Below are positions 51,762-59,831 of a stretch of 64,000 nucleotides of DNA, piece by piece. The notes beneath the pieces are model-generated. The model did no database searches. It worked only from the letters and a program-made list of their open reading frames with translations, and was not told where the DNA came from. The DNA lies in IMG/VR virus record IMGVR_UViG_3300027833_000025, positions 33,819 to 97,818 of that record; one strand, written 5' to 3'. The first letter of the stretch is position 1, and every line of letters begins with the position of its first letter. This stretch comes from a virus. The position numbers and the translations under genes are program-made.

Positions 51762-52226
51762 TTATACTACAATTCCATTTAGATAAACTGTTTTACCATC
51801 TTCCTTGACTGCTGTTAAGATTTGGTTTCTATTTTCTGACTGTGATTTATAACTACAATGAGTCCAACCTGAGTTAGGATCTCCTGGGATATAAAATTCC
51901 AATATTAGTTGATCAAAGTCTAAGTTGTCTGCAATCCATTGTGATACTTGTACCGTTGAAGCAAAGTTTGTTTCCATATCTGCTGCTTCAGCCTTTGAAT
52001 GCTGTGAACCACGCGCACCACCAATTGCATCATTTAATGCTTCTGATCTATAGCCAGATGTAATTACTGTAGGACCAAAGTGATCTCTTACTGGTTGAAC
52101 TATATTTTCAAATAATGCTTTAGCACTTTCTAAGTGTGCATCCGTCATTGAGTTATCAATGCATCTACGAGTTGCCGTTGATGATTTCGTGTATTCGCTT
52201 ACTGTAAAATTTTTACTTAATTTCAT
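51762..52226 (-). CDS. Peptidase M15-type endolysin, 154 aa
   Basis: SQHSKAEAADME provides the His and Asp zinc ligands and WTHCSY the second His of M15A D-Ala-D-Ala peptidases. FTVSEYTKSSTA and TSGYRS are also family landmarks. No signal peptide, so export would need a holin, as for T4-type endolysins. A late box and GAGGTAT site precede it. Confidence 0.9.
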   Translation of the reverse strand: MKLSKNFTVSEYTKSSTATRRCIDNSMTDAHLESAKALFENIVQPVRDHFGPTVITSGYRSEALNDAIGGARGSQHSKAEAADMETNFASTVQVSQWIADNLDFDQLILEFYIPGDPNSGWTHCSYKSQSENRNQILTAVKEDGKTVYLNGIVV

Positions 52227-52246
52227 AATTATATACCTCTATAACT

Positions 52247-52254
52247 ATTTATAC
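52247..52254 (-). promoter_or_regulatory. T4-type late promoter (minus)
   Basis: Minus strand reads TATAAATA, an exact T4 late box, 21 bp upstream of the endolysin start. Confidence 0.68.
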
Positions 52255-52262
52255 TTAATTAA

Positions 52263-52394
52263 TCAATCATCGTATTGATCTGCTTCATTATATCTATCTT
52301 GTTCATCTTCGCCTTCTTTATATAAGACATACTCATGTAATACTACAACTCCACCATAACCCGACACAAAAAGTGCCAATTCTAAAATACTCAT
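52263..52394 (-). CDS. Small membrane-anchored protein, 43 aa
   Basis: A short hydrophobic N-terminus (ILELALFVSGYGGVVVL) precedes an acidic tail. Just upstream of the endolysin late promoter. Could be a lysis-related peptide. The evidence is limited to composition and position. Confidence 0.5.
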   Translation of the reverse strand: MSILELALFVSGYGGVVVLHEYVLYKEGEDEQDRYNEADQYDD

Positions 52395-52423
52395 TACTTT
52401 TTTAAATTCAACCTCACTATTAT

Positions 52424-52504
52424 GTCAGTAATTCCTTTACTATGCGTATTCATTACACATAGTTGCAATTTAATTGTATGAGGATCATATTACTGACCCT
52501 CATA
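52424..52504. other. Candidate pseudoknot RNA element
   Basis: GTCAGTAAT (52424-52432) pairs with ATTACTGAC (52489-52497). TATGAGG (52477-52483), inside that loop, pairs with CCTCATA (52498-52504) outside it, so the two stems form an H-type pseudoknot. An inner CTATG/CATAG adds a hairpin. It lies in a 127-bp gap without an ORF. Confidence 0.45.
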
Positions 52505-52521
52505 TTTATCATGTAGTCAAA

Positions 52522-52701
52522 TTACATTGCATTCTTTTTGTCTTGGATTTCACCACGACGAGATTTGGTAAGTTTACCAAGATCACCTAGTGCCTTTCGT
52601 GCACGTGCTGCTGCTGCTTTTACACCTTTGTCTTCCCATGAGGCATGTTCTGTTAAGTATGCTTCATATGCTGCTACGATTTGTTCATGAATAGTATCCA
52701 T
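52522..52701 (-). CDS. Small basic protein, 59 aa
   Basis: Contains SWEDKGVKAAAARARKALGDLGKL, Ala/Lys/Arg-rich as in histone-like phage proteins, with a GGAGAATAC site. The SW..xG.K..xAR.K pattern is shared with the 81-aa protein upstream (52746), so the two look paralogous. May bind DNA. Confidence 0.68.
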   Translation of the reverse strand: MDTIHEQIVAAYEAYLTEHASWEDKGVKAAAARARKALGDLGKLTKSRRGEIQDKKNAM

Positions 52702-52745
52702 TGTATTCTCCGTTTTTATTTAATTATATCGCAATCTGTGCGACA

Positions 52746-52991
52746 TTACTTTGCTGCATCAAAAGCCTTTAGTGCGAGTCGTAATTCTGCCGCCTCTAAT
52801 ACTTTCGATTCATCTCCTGCTTCACCTTCTTTTCTCGCTTGAATTAGAGCAAGTCGTATTTTGTCACGGGCTGCACGTGTACGTTTTTGACCTGCTTCAG
52901 TCCACGATTTGTCATAATCATCAGCGTCAACACATTGTGTAGTTATTGGATTATTATTCTGCTCACTCATAATCTTAAAGATTTTGCCCAT
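52746..52991 (-). CDS. Hypothetical protein, 81 aa
   Basis: Shares SWTEAGQKRTRAARDK with its smaller neighbour. The start overlaps the preceding stop (TAATG), although Met8 (52970) is an alternative. Charged helical protein. Function unknown. Confidence 0.68.
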   Translation of the reverse strand: MGKIFKIMSEQNNNPITTQCVDADDYDKSWTEAGQKRTRAARDKIRLALIQARKEGEAGDESKVLEAAELRLALKAFDAAK

Positions 52992-53365
52992 TATACTAAT
53001 GCCTCGATTTCTACTATGTCTGATGTTTCATTAACTTCACTGATTAGTCCCCATCGAAACGAGCGCCAACCTTTCGCTTTTACATCCCATACACTAAGAA
53101 CATCTTCGTTAACCTTGCGAACTTTTTCTGGTGTTAATGAATCTGTTTTAGGTGCTGCGGGCTTAATATCTTCATGCAGTGTGCATGTCATAATTCGTTC
53201 ATCTCCATTTACTTTCAAGAATGTGACTTCTACAATACCTTCTTGTAGTTGTGCAATGAGTACATCTTTTTTCTTTTCCCATTCTGAATGAATATCACGA
53301 GGATTCAATGAACCTTCTTTAATCATTTCACCTACTGACTTAACTACGGTATTCTCTTCGATCAT
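52991..53365 (-). CDS. WYL_2/DUF2693-like SH3-fold protein, 124 aa
   Basis: VTFLKVNGDERIMTCTL, then VWDVKAKGWRSFRWGLI are the core of the small Sm-like/SH3 domain (WYL_2) found in many T4-like phages. Possibly nucleic-acid or protein binding. Located behind the promoter region at 53423. Confidence 0.78.
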   Translation of the reverse strand: MIEENTVVKSVGEMIKEGSLNPRDIHSEWEKKKDVLIAQLQEGIVEVTFLKVNGDERIMTCTLHEDIKPAAPKTDSLTPEKVRKVNEDVLSVWDVKAKGWRSFRWGLISEVNETSDIVEIEALV

Positions 53366-53422
53366 TTTATTTCCTTAGTTTATTTGGTAAGCATTATTGC
53401 CTAGTTAGTATTGTTGTATATT

Positions 53423-53451
53423 ATTATAACAAAGTAGTTTAAATAAGTCAA
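53423..53451 (-). promoter_or_regulatory. Sigma70-like promoter (minus)
   Basis: TTGACT, 17 bp, TATAAT on the minus strand. Drives the SH3-fold gene at 53365 and the genes after it. Confidence 0.7.
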
Positions 53452-53453
53452 GT

Positions 53454-53915
53454 CTATTTTGCTAATTTCTCAAGTAGTTCACATTTCTCTAGTATATCAT
53501 TATATGCTTTTTCTGCTAACAATAATTTTTTACGTTGTTTCAATAGTTCTGGATATATTTGTTCAAGAGTTTCATCTCTCGTATCTATACGCATTTTCAC
53601 AGTCTGTTCATGATTTAATATAGGTTTATGGAATTCATGTTCAACTCCATCAATTGTAACCGTATCAAATTTACCAACGGTTGCCCTGCTGACTTTACTA
53701 ATAGGTGTTAGTGATTTTTTAGTAAAATAAGTATCTGCTAATATTACATCATAGTCTGTTATAATTAAAACACCATGTCCGTTACATAACGGGCACTCAT
53801 TAATATTAATCAATGGTGTAGTCATAGTACAAGGACACACATCATAATAACTTTCATCACATAAATCCGCAAAGATAGTACTAGTAACTACGTGGTCAAA
53901 CATCTTATCGTGCAT
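53454..53915 (-). CDS. Zinc-finger and coiled-coil protein, 153 aa
   Basis: An N-terminal CPC...CPLCNGHG motif (about residues 27-48) resembles a DnaJ-type zinc knuckle. The C-terminal third is a Lys/Leu/Glu coiled coil (LLKQRKKLLLAEKAYNDILEK). Function unknown. Confidence 0.73.
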   Translation of the reverse strand: MHDKMFDHVVTSTIFADLCDESYYDVCPCTMTTPLININECPLCNGHGVLIITDYDVILADTYFTKKSLTPISKVSRATVGKFDTVTIDGVEHEFHKPILNHEQTVKMRIDTRDETLEQIYPELLKQRKKLLLAEKAYNDILEKCELLEKLAK

Positions 53916-53934
53916 TAAATTATATCTCGCTGAG

Positions 53935-54189
53935 TCATAGCATTAGTTTTGCTATGAACATGTCTTCTGTTGTTTTAAACCGCAGTACACCATATGGTAG
54001 ATAAGACTTATGCAAACCACGCATTCGTCCTGATGAATACGATATAAGTACACAATCAACTACTTCATTAATTGCATTTAAGTCAATTGATACCCATTGG
54101 CCCATATTGATTTCCATGATGATTGGATAGTTGCGCTCAATTCGTAGTTGTCGTTGCCCGCTACCACGATAGTAACTATTTTTATTCAT
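53935..54189 (-). CDS. Hypothetical protein, 84 aa
   Basis: Beta-rich protein with a terminal TTEDMFIAKLML, a loose version of the recurring F/xK C-terminus in this window (see 56557). No further recognition. Abuts the membrane protein gene upstream. Confidence 0.65.
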   Translation of the reverse strand: MNKNSYYRGSGQRQLRIERNYPIIMEINMGQWVSIDLNAINEVVDCVLISYSSGRMRGLHKSYLPYGVLRFKTTEDMFIAKLML

Positions 54190-54396
54190 CTATTTTGATA
54201 GTATCTTAACACAGTATTCATATGCAAAACAAAAAGCGAAGATTACCCACACAAATGGACCTGCAAATACTGATATAATAAGAACTTCTTTATCTGTGGG
54301 CCTATTACCATATATTATGGTGCTTAATGATGTAACCACCATAAACCACATAACACTAAGTAATACACCTCCTATAAAATCAAAAATTGTTATCAT
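54190..54396 (-). CDS. Small membrane protein, 68 aa
   Basis: Two hydrophobic segments (about residues 4-26 and 40-62) with a short charged loop. Adjacent to the phosphoesterase gene with a TAGGAG site. Function unknown. Confidence 0.68.
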   Translation of the reverse strand: MITIFDFIGGVLLSVMWFMVVTSLSTIIYGNRPTDKEVLIISVFAGPFVWVIFAFCFAYEYCVKILSK

Positions 54397-54397
54397 A

Positions 54398-55135
54398 CTA
54401 TTCTCCTATTTCAAATGTTTTGTTCACATCAAATTCAAGATTTTCGTTTTCCCCATCACCAACAGGGTATCCTCTAGGATTACATAGAACATTAGTCTCA
54501 CCAATGGTATAATCAGATGTATTATGCATATGACCATGTACCCAAAAACTAGGCTTATAGATAAACATAAATTCAGATAGATCGGTGGCGAAAGCAGGAT
54601 TTAATGTGCTTCCTATAAAGCAATCCAAAGACGATTTGAATGATGGTGCATGGTGAGTGATTATTACATCACCCTCATTCACACTCTTTTTCAAATAATC
54701 CATAGCAGCATAATGCGCTAATTTAGAGTCATATGCAGTGAATCTACGAAAATCTTCATCAATTTTAATAACACGAAAGTCTGCCATACCTTTGTTAGCA
54801 AACCATTCATCTTCAGGCTTCATATCTGTCCATAGAGTAGTACCATGAAATACAGTATTTTCTATCTTCACTGAACTATTCTGTAAGAAATGAATACGCG
54901 GATCAAGATCCTCTTCTATTCTTTCTTCTAGATGTGTAATATTAGACCTATAATATTCATGATTACCAGTAACATAAATTACATGCTCAAAATTTTCAAG
55001 TTGGGCATTAATCCATTCTACTCTACCCTTGATATCAATATCACCAGCCAGTATTAATACATCAGCATCACCCTTTGGTATGTTGTCTAGTGGTGCGAAC
55101 TCAAGATGAATATCGCTGATATATTTAATTTTCAT
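54398..55135 (-). CDS. Calcineurin-like metallophosphoesterase, 245 aa
   Basis: All metal motifs are present: SDIHLEF, LAGDID, VTGNHEYY, ITHHAPS and VHGHMHN. These bind two metals and hydrolyse phosphoesters. Candidate substrates include cyclic nucleotides and nucleic-acid ends. No signal peptide. Overlaps the gene upstream by 11 bp. Confidence 0.9.
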   Translation of the reverse strand: MKIKYISDIHLEFAPLDNIPKGDADVLILAGDIDIKGRVEWINAQLENFEHVIYVTGNHEYYRSNITHLEERIEEDLDPRIHFLQNSSVKIENTVFHGTTLWTDMKPEDEWFANKGMADFRVIKIDEDFRRFTAYDSKLAHYAAMDYLKKSVNEGDVIITHHAPSFKSSLDCFIGSTLNPAFATDLSEFMFIYKPSFWVHGHMHNTSDYTIGETNVLCNPRGYPVGDGENENLEFDVNKTFEIGE

Positions 55136-55304
55136 CAGATTCCTTCGGGTTATGCCATATTACATTATTAGTGTCCAGTTCCGCACTCCATTGCATCAAT
55201 TTATTATACACTGGATAGATAACATCAACGAGAATATCCAAATATAACAATTTTGAAATCATATCGCCTAGAAAATAACAAATATGTGCAAGTATTAATT
55301 TCAT
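55125..55304 (-). CDS. Conserved phage small protein, 59 aa
   Basis: Starts [18 protein letters not shown] and contains [11 protein letters not shown], a pattern I recall from marine T4-like phages. The start overlaps the prs stop, and the end overlaps the phosphoesterase start. Probably translated by coupling. Function unknown. Confidence 0.68.
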   Translation of the reverse strand: MKLILAHICYFLGDMISKLLYLDILVDVIYPVYNKLMQWSAELDTNNVIWHNPKESDEN

Positions 55305-56269
55305 AATTTTACTATTTTTTGAGTGAATAAACTGCTTACGCTTTCTTCGTTGGTGACACGTCGAATTGCTTCACCAAACATAGTGGAAGCACTCACTACA
55401 CGTGTTTTTTTATGATTCTTTGGGCAGTTAAATTCAATGCTGTCAGTAATTACTAGTTCAATGAGTACACTCTTTTCAATTTTTTGACATGCAGTACCAC
55501 TAAGGACGCCGTGTGTAATGTATGCTCTAACACTAAGTGCACCAGCATCTATAATTGCTTGAGCAGCATTGCATAATGTACCACCTGAGTCAACGATATC
55601 GTCTACTAGGATAGCGTGTTTACCTTTAACATCGCCAATTAACCCCATGACTTCACTTTGTCCTGCACGAGGTCTACGCTTGTCTACAATAGCAATGTCG
55701 CCACCAAACATGTCAGCGAACTTACGTGCACGTACTGTACCACCTGCATCGGGGCTTACAAATACAGTTTCAATTTTGTTTAAGTCAGTACCTTCTTTAA
55801 AGAACTGCTTCTTAATATCTTTTGCAAATGCAATACGTGATGTTAGATCATCTACGGGGATATCAAAGAATCCCTGTATTTGTCCAGCGTGCAAATCCAT
55901 TGTGAGAACTCGGTTTGCGCCTGCGGTTGTTAGTAAGTCTGCTACTAACTTCGCGGTAATTGGAGTGCGTGATGCACTCTTACGATCTTGTCGTGCATAT
56001 CCAAAATAAGGTATGACTGCTGTAATGCGAGTTGCGCTGCTACGTTTAGCAGCATCAATCATAACCAACAATTCCATGAGATTGTCATTCACTGGAGTGC
56101 TTGTACTTTGCACAATAAAGACATCTTCACCTCTAATATTTTCGTTAAACTGAATACTAGATTCACCATCAGCAAATGTTTTGATGTCCGCTGATACGAG
56201 TTCTACAAAGCACCTGTCTGCTATATCTTGTGCCATTTGTAGGTTGCTATTTCCTGCAATAATTTTCAT
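55301..56269 (-). CDS. prs: Ribose-phosphate pyrophosphokinase, 322 aa
   Basis: Full-length PRPP synthetase with FADGES, the ATP-binding [22 protein letters not shown] and the PRPP loop [10 protein letters not shown]. It makes PRPP from ribose-5-phosphate for nucleotide and NAD synthesis. Some phages pair it with a nicotinamide phosphoribosyltransferase, which is not in this window. Single-gene promoter at 56311. Confidence 0.96.
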   Translation of the reverse strand: MKIIAGNSNLQMAQDIADRCFVELVSADIKTFADGESSIQFNENIRGEDVFIVQSTSTPVNDNLMELLVMIDAAKRSSATRITAVIPYFGYARQDRKSASRTPITAKLVADLLTTAGANRVLTMDLHAGQIQGFFDIPVDDLTSRIAFAKDIKKQFFKEGTDLNKIETVFVSPDAGGTVRARKFADMFGGDIAIVDKRRPRAGQSEVMGLIGDVKGKHAILVDDIVDSGGTLCNAAQAIIDAGALSVRAYITHGVLSGTACQKIEKSVLIELVITDSIEFNCPKNHKKTRVVSASTMFGEAIRRVTNEESVSSLFTQKIVKL

Positions 56270-56310
56270 ATTTTATAACCTGATAGATCATGATATTCAT
56301 GACAGTAATA

Positions 56311-56339
56311 ATTATAACATCTTAGGCGAGGTTTGTCAA
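56311..56339 (-). promoter_or_regulatory. Sigma70-like promoter (minus)
   Basis: TTGACA, 17 bp, TATAAT on the minus strand. The spacer AACCTCGCCTAAGATGT lacks the palindrome. Drives prs. Confidence 0.82.
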
Positions 56340-56350
56340 CTAATTTAACT

Positions 56351-56557
56351 TTATGAATTTGCAATTTTAAACATCATTGCATCTTGTTCTTTCTCAAACC
56401 AGAACATTGATCCTGCTGGAGAATTTGCAAAGTCACCAGTACAATGTGTTAAACACCATTTCCTATCAATATCAATTCGTTCACCTGACTCACTATATGG
56501 TCGTTCAATACGATACCAGCCTTCATATGCAAGTTCATGTAAGGACGAGAACACCAT
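56351..56557 (-). CDS. WC-DA family hypothetical protein, 68 aa
   Basis: Contains KWCLTHCTGDF and ends KEQDAMMFKIANS, the clearest short member of the family at 32770, 33642 and 61780. Coupled by a 1-bp overlap to the gene upstream. Function unknown. Confidence 0.7.
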   Translation of the reverse strand: MVFSSLHELAYEGWYRIERPYSESGERIDIDRKWCLTHCTGDFANSPAGSMFWFEKEQDAMMFKIANS

Positions 56558-56868
56558 TATAATTCAGCCAACTTAAATATGAATACTTCTTCATCGGTTG
56601 GTTTGAGTGGATTTAGAAAATATTTATCTATTATTTTTTGAGATAGTTTGTTGCCATGAACCCACCAGTTGTATTGTACTACTTTGCCACTTTTATTATA
56701 CACAAGTCGTGCAGGACCGTCTTCACGATGCCATATGGTTATACATTCATAAGCGGGATTTAATGGAATGATACCCTCTTTTTTAATTCTAGGATCGTAT
56801 CCGTATTGCTCTTCTTTGAGCAATCCATTTGGAAAGAATCGTTTTATGTATTGTGGATTTTTGAGCAT
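56557..56868 (-). CDS. WH-DGPA motif protein, 103 aa
   Basis: IWHREDGPARLVYNKSG, then YNWWVHGNKLS and a terminal DEEVFIFKLAEL. It shares both the WH.xDGPA repeat-like motif and the terminal segment with the protein at 35728. Paralogous, function unknown. Confidence 0.7.
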   Translation of the reverse strand: MLKNPQYIKRFFPNGLLKEEQYGYDPRIKKEGIIPLNPAYECITIWHREDGPARLVYNKSGKVVQYNWWVHGNKLSQKIIDKYFLNPLKPTDEEVFIFKLAEL

Positions 56869-57062
56869 TCAAATCTCATATCAATTATAGTACCCATTGT
56901 CTCTTCTGTCAGATAACGATAAATGTGGGTCCTTGATTCATCGGTTGTCATTGCAGTGCATTCTTCTTCTGTCGCAAATTTGACAGGATGTAATACGTTT
57001 GAATCTGATATAACACCATCATTTACAATAGTAAGGAAAATAAATAAAATATATTCGTTCAT
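56844..57062 (-). CDS. Small exported or membrane protein, 72 aa
   Basis: A short hydrophobic N-terminus (MNEYILFIFLTIV) may be a signal peptide or anchor. The rest is acidic with two Cys (33 and 68 region). GAGAGAATTG precedes the start. It overlaps the next gene by 25 bp. Function unknown. Confidence 0.6.
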   Translation of the reverse strand: MNEYILFIFLTIVNDGVISDSNVLHPVKFATEEECTAMTTDESRTHIYRYLTEETMGTIIDMRFECSKIHNT

Positions 57063-57076
57063 AACAATTCTCTCTT

Positions 57077-57406
57077 TTACGCTCGACTGATTGTGGAAAA
57101 CATTTCCAAATCTGCTTTACACTTACTCCAATGACCAGTAAATCCATTCTTTTTGCTATGCTTGATAAAGCCTAGACCATTGAATTCTTTGTTCCATAAT
57201 ATGGTTGAACCCATCGCTTCTGCGCCTTCTTCTTTTTCAATCTGATGTACTAATAGATCAACCTTGCGATGAATGTCACTCATACCTTTACCTTTGATAT
57301 TGGCAACAAGCACATCGTAGTCAGGAGTAGAATAGTTAAACATAACATTGTCTGGTGTAGTAGGAGTTTCAAACTTATTAACTGTAATACGAACAATTGC
57401 TTTCAT
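57077..57406 (-). CDS. Hypothetical protein, 109 aa
   Basis: Start chosen at 57406 (MKAIVRITV) behind GAGAAAG. The earlier in-frame ATG (57436) would sit at the transcription start of the promoter at 57439. Contains IEKEEGAEAMGSTI and GFTGHWSKCKADLE. Unknown function. Confidence 0.72.
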   Translation of the reverse strand: MKAIVRITVNKFETPTTPDNVMFNYSTPDYDVLVANIKGKGMSDIHRKVDLLVHQIEKEEGAEAMGSTILWNKEFNGLGFIKHSKKNGFTGHWSKCKADLEMFSTISRA

Positions 57407-57438
57407 AATCTTTCTCGCTTTAATTAACTTATACAATA

Positions 57439-57467
57439 ATTATAACACAAGGCGCCTTGGTTGTCAA
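57439..57467 (-). promoter_or_regulatory. Sigma70-like promoter with palindromic spacer (minus)
   Basis: TTGACA, 17 bp, TATAAT on the minus strand. The spacer contains AAGGCGCCTT, the same element as at 3522, and the leader TATTGTATAAGTTAATTAAAGC is identical. Confidence 0.88.
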
Positions 57468-57490
57468 GGCTTTATAGGGAATTATTTATA

Positions 57491-57736
57491 TTAAGATGTT
57501 AACATTTCAAAACGTGCTTCTGATTCTGCATCTTTGCGAATCTCTGCAATTGTAAGATTTACAATTTCATCAAAGTCACTGTAGAACCTTTCAACACTTG
57601 CATACATATGAAAACATTCTTGAACTGCATGTAGTTCCACCAAATTCCAATCAGTGTCCCCGTCTTTGTTCCAGTTTTCTAGACTGAACGCTGCGTTGCG
57701 TATTGAGTTGGTTAATCTGGTGTAAATCATTGACAT
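57491..57736 (-). CDS. Hypothetical protein, 81 aa
   Basis: Acidic helical protein with AVQECFHMYASVERFYSDFDEIV. Single gene behind the promoter at 57772. Function unknown. Confidence 0.72.
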   Translation of the reverse strand: MSMIYTRLTNSIRNAAFSLENWNKDGDTDWNLVELHAVQECFHMYASVERFYSDFDEIVNLTIAEIRKDAESEARFEMLTS

Positions 57737-57771
57737 ATTGTTTTCTCTCTGCTTTATTAACTTATGTAACT

Positions 57772-57800
57772 ATTATAACGCAATGAGCCTTACTTGTCAA
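57772..57800 (-). promoter_or_regulatory. Sigma70-like promoter with near-palindromic spacer (minus)
   Basis: TTGACA, 17 bp, TATAAT on the minus strand. The spacer has AAGGCTCATT, a one-arm variant of the AAGGNNCCTT element. The leader ATAAGTTAATAAAGC matches the family. Confidence 0.84.
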
Positions 57801-57824
57801 GTCTTTTTGTAAAATAAATGCAAT

Positions 57825-57852
57825 AAAAAAGACGCATTTAGCGTCTTTTTTT
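57825..57852 (-). terminator. Rho-independent terminator
   Basis: AAAAAAGACGC, loop ATTTA, GCGTCTTTTTT. Works in both directions, but is placed just after the last gene of the membrane operon. Confidence 0.88.
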
Positions 57853-57864
57853 ACATAAGTTGTA

Positions 57865-58932
57865 TTATGTCTTCTTGCGATATACTCTCTTTTTCTTTGC
57901 TGGTGCTGCTGCTTCAATTAGTTCTGCTTCATCTAACACCTTATTGAATTCACGTAGACGCTTAATCACTGATTGAAAGTCAACAATCGTTGTCCATCTA
58001 TCAATGAAGAATGTCATTGAACCCTCTACTCTACTAAATGCGTTAAGTACTTGGAATAGAACACCTAATGTTATTAACTGTTCAAAGTAACTTGGTGCTA
58101 ATACAATGATTGCTATGTTTCCTGCTGCTAATCCGAATGCAGTTGACCATACACCAAACCCCATATACCAGTTGAACAAACGATAATAGTTTTTCTTTAC
58201 TGCTGCAAACATTGGAAATAAATCATCAGTTACACGTTGAGTCAAATCATCTTCTGAATGAACTAATTTCTTTCTGAATTTTGCTTCTACCACTTGGTTA
58301 TTGTATTCTAGTCCAGGCAATTTCATACCTAGTATGAATGAGATCAATGTACCACCGATAGATACGCCTAGTGCTACCCATACTAAGAATCCAGGGATGA
58401 TATGACCATTCCAAACTGGTAGTCCTTCTGAAAGTTCCCATAAGATCGGCAAGAATGCAAATAATACAAGTATTGCACTAAAGAAGCCAGTGAATAGACT
58501 TTGTAATGTTTTACCGAATACCATTAAATCTTCTTGAATACGCTGTGACCCACCTTCTATTTTAGCAGTGGATTTCTCCCATCGTTTAAGATAGTGATGT
58601 GTATTCGCTTCGCGCCAACGGAATGTATACCTCTGTGTCTGCCATATAACGTATGTTGCCATTGGTGTATATAGGATTATAATTTCCAAGAATGATGGTA
58701 CAGTATCTTCTTTTATTGTTAACAACTCGGTAAATCTGATCACATCAAATCCCCATAATAAGTCCCAAAATCTTTCTTCTTGTAGTGTTTGAATTGCGTC
58801 ATAGAACTCTTTATTCCATAAGTTGTATGCTACTAATATTTGTACATTGTACCAAGTAATAACTAACAAGAATGCAAGCATTACCCATGCATATACGGCA
58901 CTTTCTTTCGTTCCAAAGAAACTTTTTAACAT
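57865..58932 (-). CDS. SbmA/BacA-like peptide transporter, 355 aa
   Basis: Clear SbmA/BacA family: NAWYAPFYD-like NLWNKEFYDAIQT, YTFRWREANTHHY, IEGGSQRIQED, KLPGLEYNNQVVEA, GEDD-like SEDD, KKNYYRLF and SWTTxxE-like DRWTTIVDF. About six membrane helices. It lacks the first ~80 residues of E. coli SbmA (406 aa) and has a basic KKKRVYRKK tail. SbmA imports peptides and some antibiotics using the proton gradient. A phage copy is striking. Confidence 0.93.
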   Translation of the reverse strand: MLKSFFGTKESAVYAWVMLAFLLVITWYNVQILVAYNLWNKEFYDAIQTLQEERFWDLLWGFDVIRFTELLTIKEDTVPSFLEIIILYTPMATYVIWQTQRYTFRWREANTHHYLKRWEKSTAKIEGGSQRIQEDLMVFGKTLQSLFTGFFSAILVLFAFLPILWELSEGLPVWNGHIIPGFLVWVALGVSIGGTLISFILGMKLPGLEYNNQVVEAKFRKKLVHSEDDLTQRVTDDLFPMFAAVKKNYYRLFNWYMGFGVWSTAFGLAAGNIAIIVLAPSYFEQLITLGVLFQVLNAFSRVEGSMTFFIDRWTTIVDFQSVIKRLREFNKVLDEAELIEAAAPAKKKRVYRKKT

Positions 58933-58943
58933 TTAATATTCTC

Positions 58944-59831
58944 CTATTTTAACGCTGCTTCTGCATTCGATGCTGAATAACTCCAAAAGTCTTTGTAATT
59001 AGTTGCAATTGTAACTAATGCTGGTTTTGCAGCAAAATCCCTTGGATGTAACCAATACATTGATGCAGATGGAATTTGTATGAATAATAATCTTAATGAC
59101 TCATTAACTCCTAGTCTGTCTAACAATTTTAATAATGCTGCCGCAGTACGATATGCAGATGCTTCTAGTGCTGTTGGATTCATTTTACCAATCGATTCTA
59201 ATGGTGTGCGTGGACCATGTATGCCAAAATACACATCACCTATTAAGTATCGTTTATCACCTGCTAGAAATAAAAGACCGCATGCAGATGCACACATTGA
59301 CTTGTCTTTCATACTATCTTTTGTATTTTCACTATTTAAGTTCACAGTACCAGGCGTGTATATTACTTTGCCATTTTCATTAAATACTTCTGTTGCACGC
59401 ACTACCGTAATCACATCACGCAATTTAAAATGCGCTGCAAGGCATGAACCTTCTGATAGACTGCCACCTGGACTTTCTAAAATAACAGTAAATGATGATG
59501 GTAAGTCTGGAACAATACGTTCACAATCTCCTTCTAGCACAGATCCTACCAAAGTATATAAGTTCTGATCTATTTTAGTAAAAACAAGTCCAGTTTCTTT
59601 ATTGGCTTCTTCTTCTTCTGTTTTATCTTTATTTGCTTCGATATAAAGTATCATGTAATCATTATACCAAGTATGTATTTGGTTAGCAGAGAATAATAAT
59701 ATGATTATCGTCATGATTACCAATGGCGCACTGTGTGATATTTTATTGTATAATCTAATTATTAATTTAATCAATGACCAACTGATAATATACTGTTTAA
59801 TATATTCATAAACATTTTTAATTTTATTCAT
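58944..59831 (-). CDS. Membrane-anchored ClpP/SppA-fold protease-like protein, 295 aa
   Basis: One N-terminal transmembrane helix (about 35-49), then a ClpP/crotonase-type domain: ESPGGS (119-124), MCASACGLLFLAG with Ser182 as likely nucleophile, and GIHGP with His205 as possible base. Fits the periplasmic SppA/COG3904-like proteases. A cytoplasmic ClpP is separately encoded at 63.6 kb. In the operon between an 83-aa gene and the SbmA-like transporter. Confidence 0.77.
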   Translation of the reverse strand: MNKIKNVYEYIKQYIISWSLIKLIIRLYNKISHSAPLVIMTIIILLFSANQIHTWYNDYMILYIEANKDKTEEEEANKETGLVFTKIDQNLYTLVGSVLEGDCERIVPDLPSSFTVILESPGGSLSEGSCLAAHFKLRDVITVVRATEVFNENGKVIYTPGTVNLNSENTKDSMKDKSMCASACGLLFLAGDKRYLIGDVYFGIHGPRTPLESIGKMNPTALEASAYRTAAALLKLLDRLGVNESLRLLFIQIPSASMYWLHPRDFAAKPALVTIATNYKDFWSYSASNAEAALK

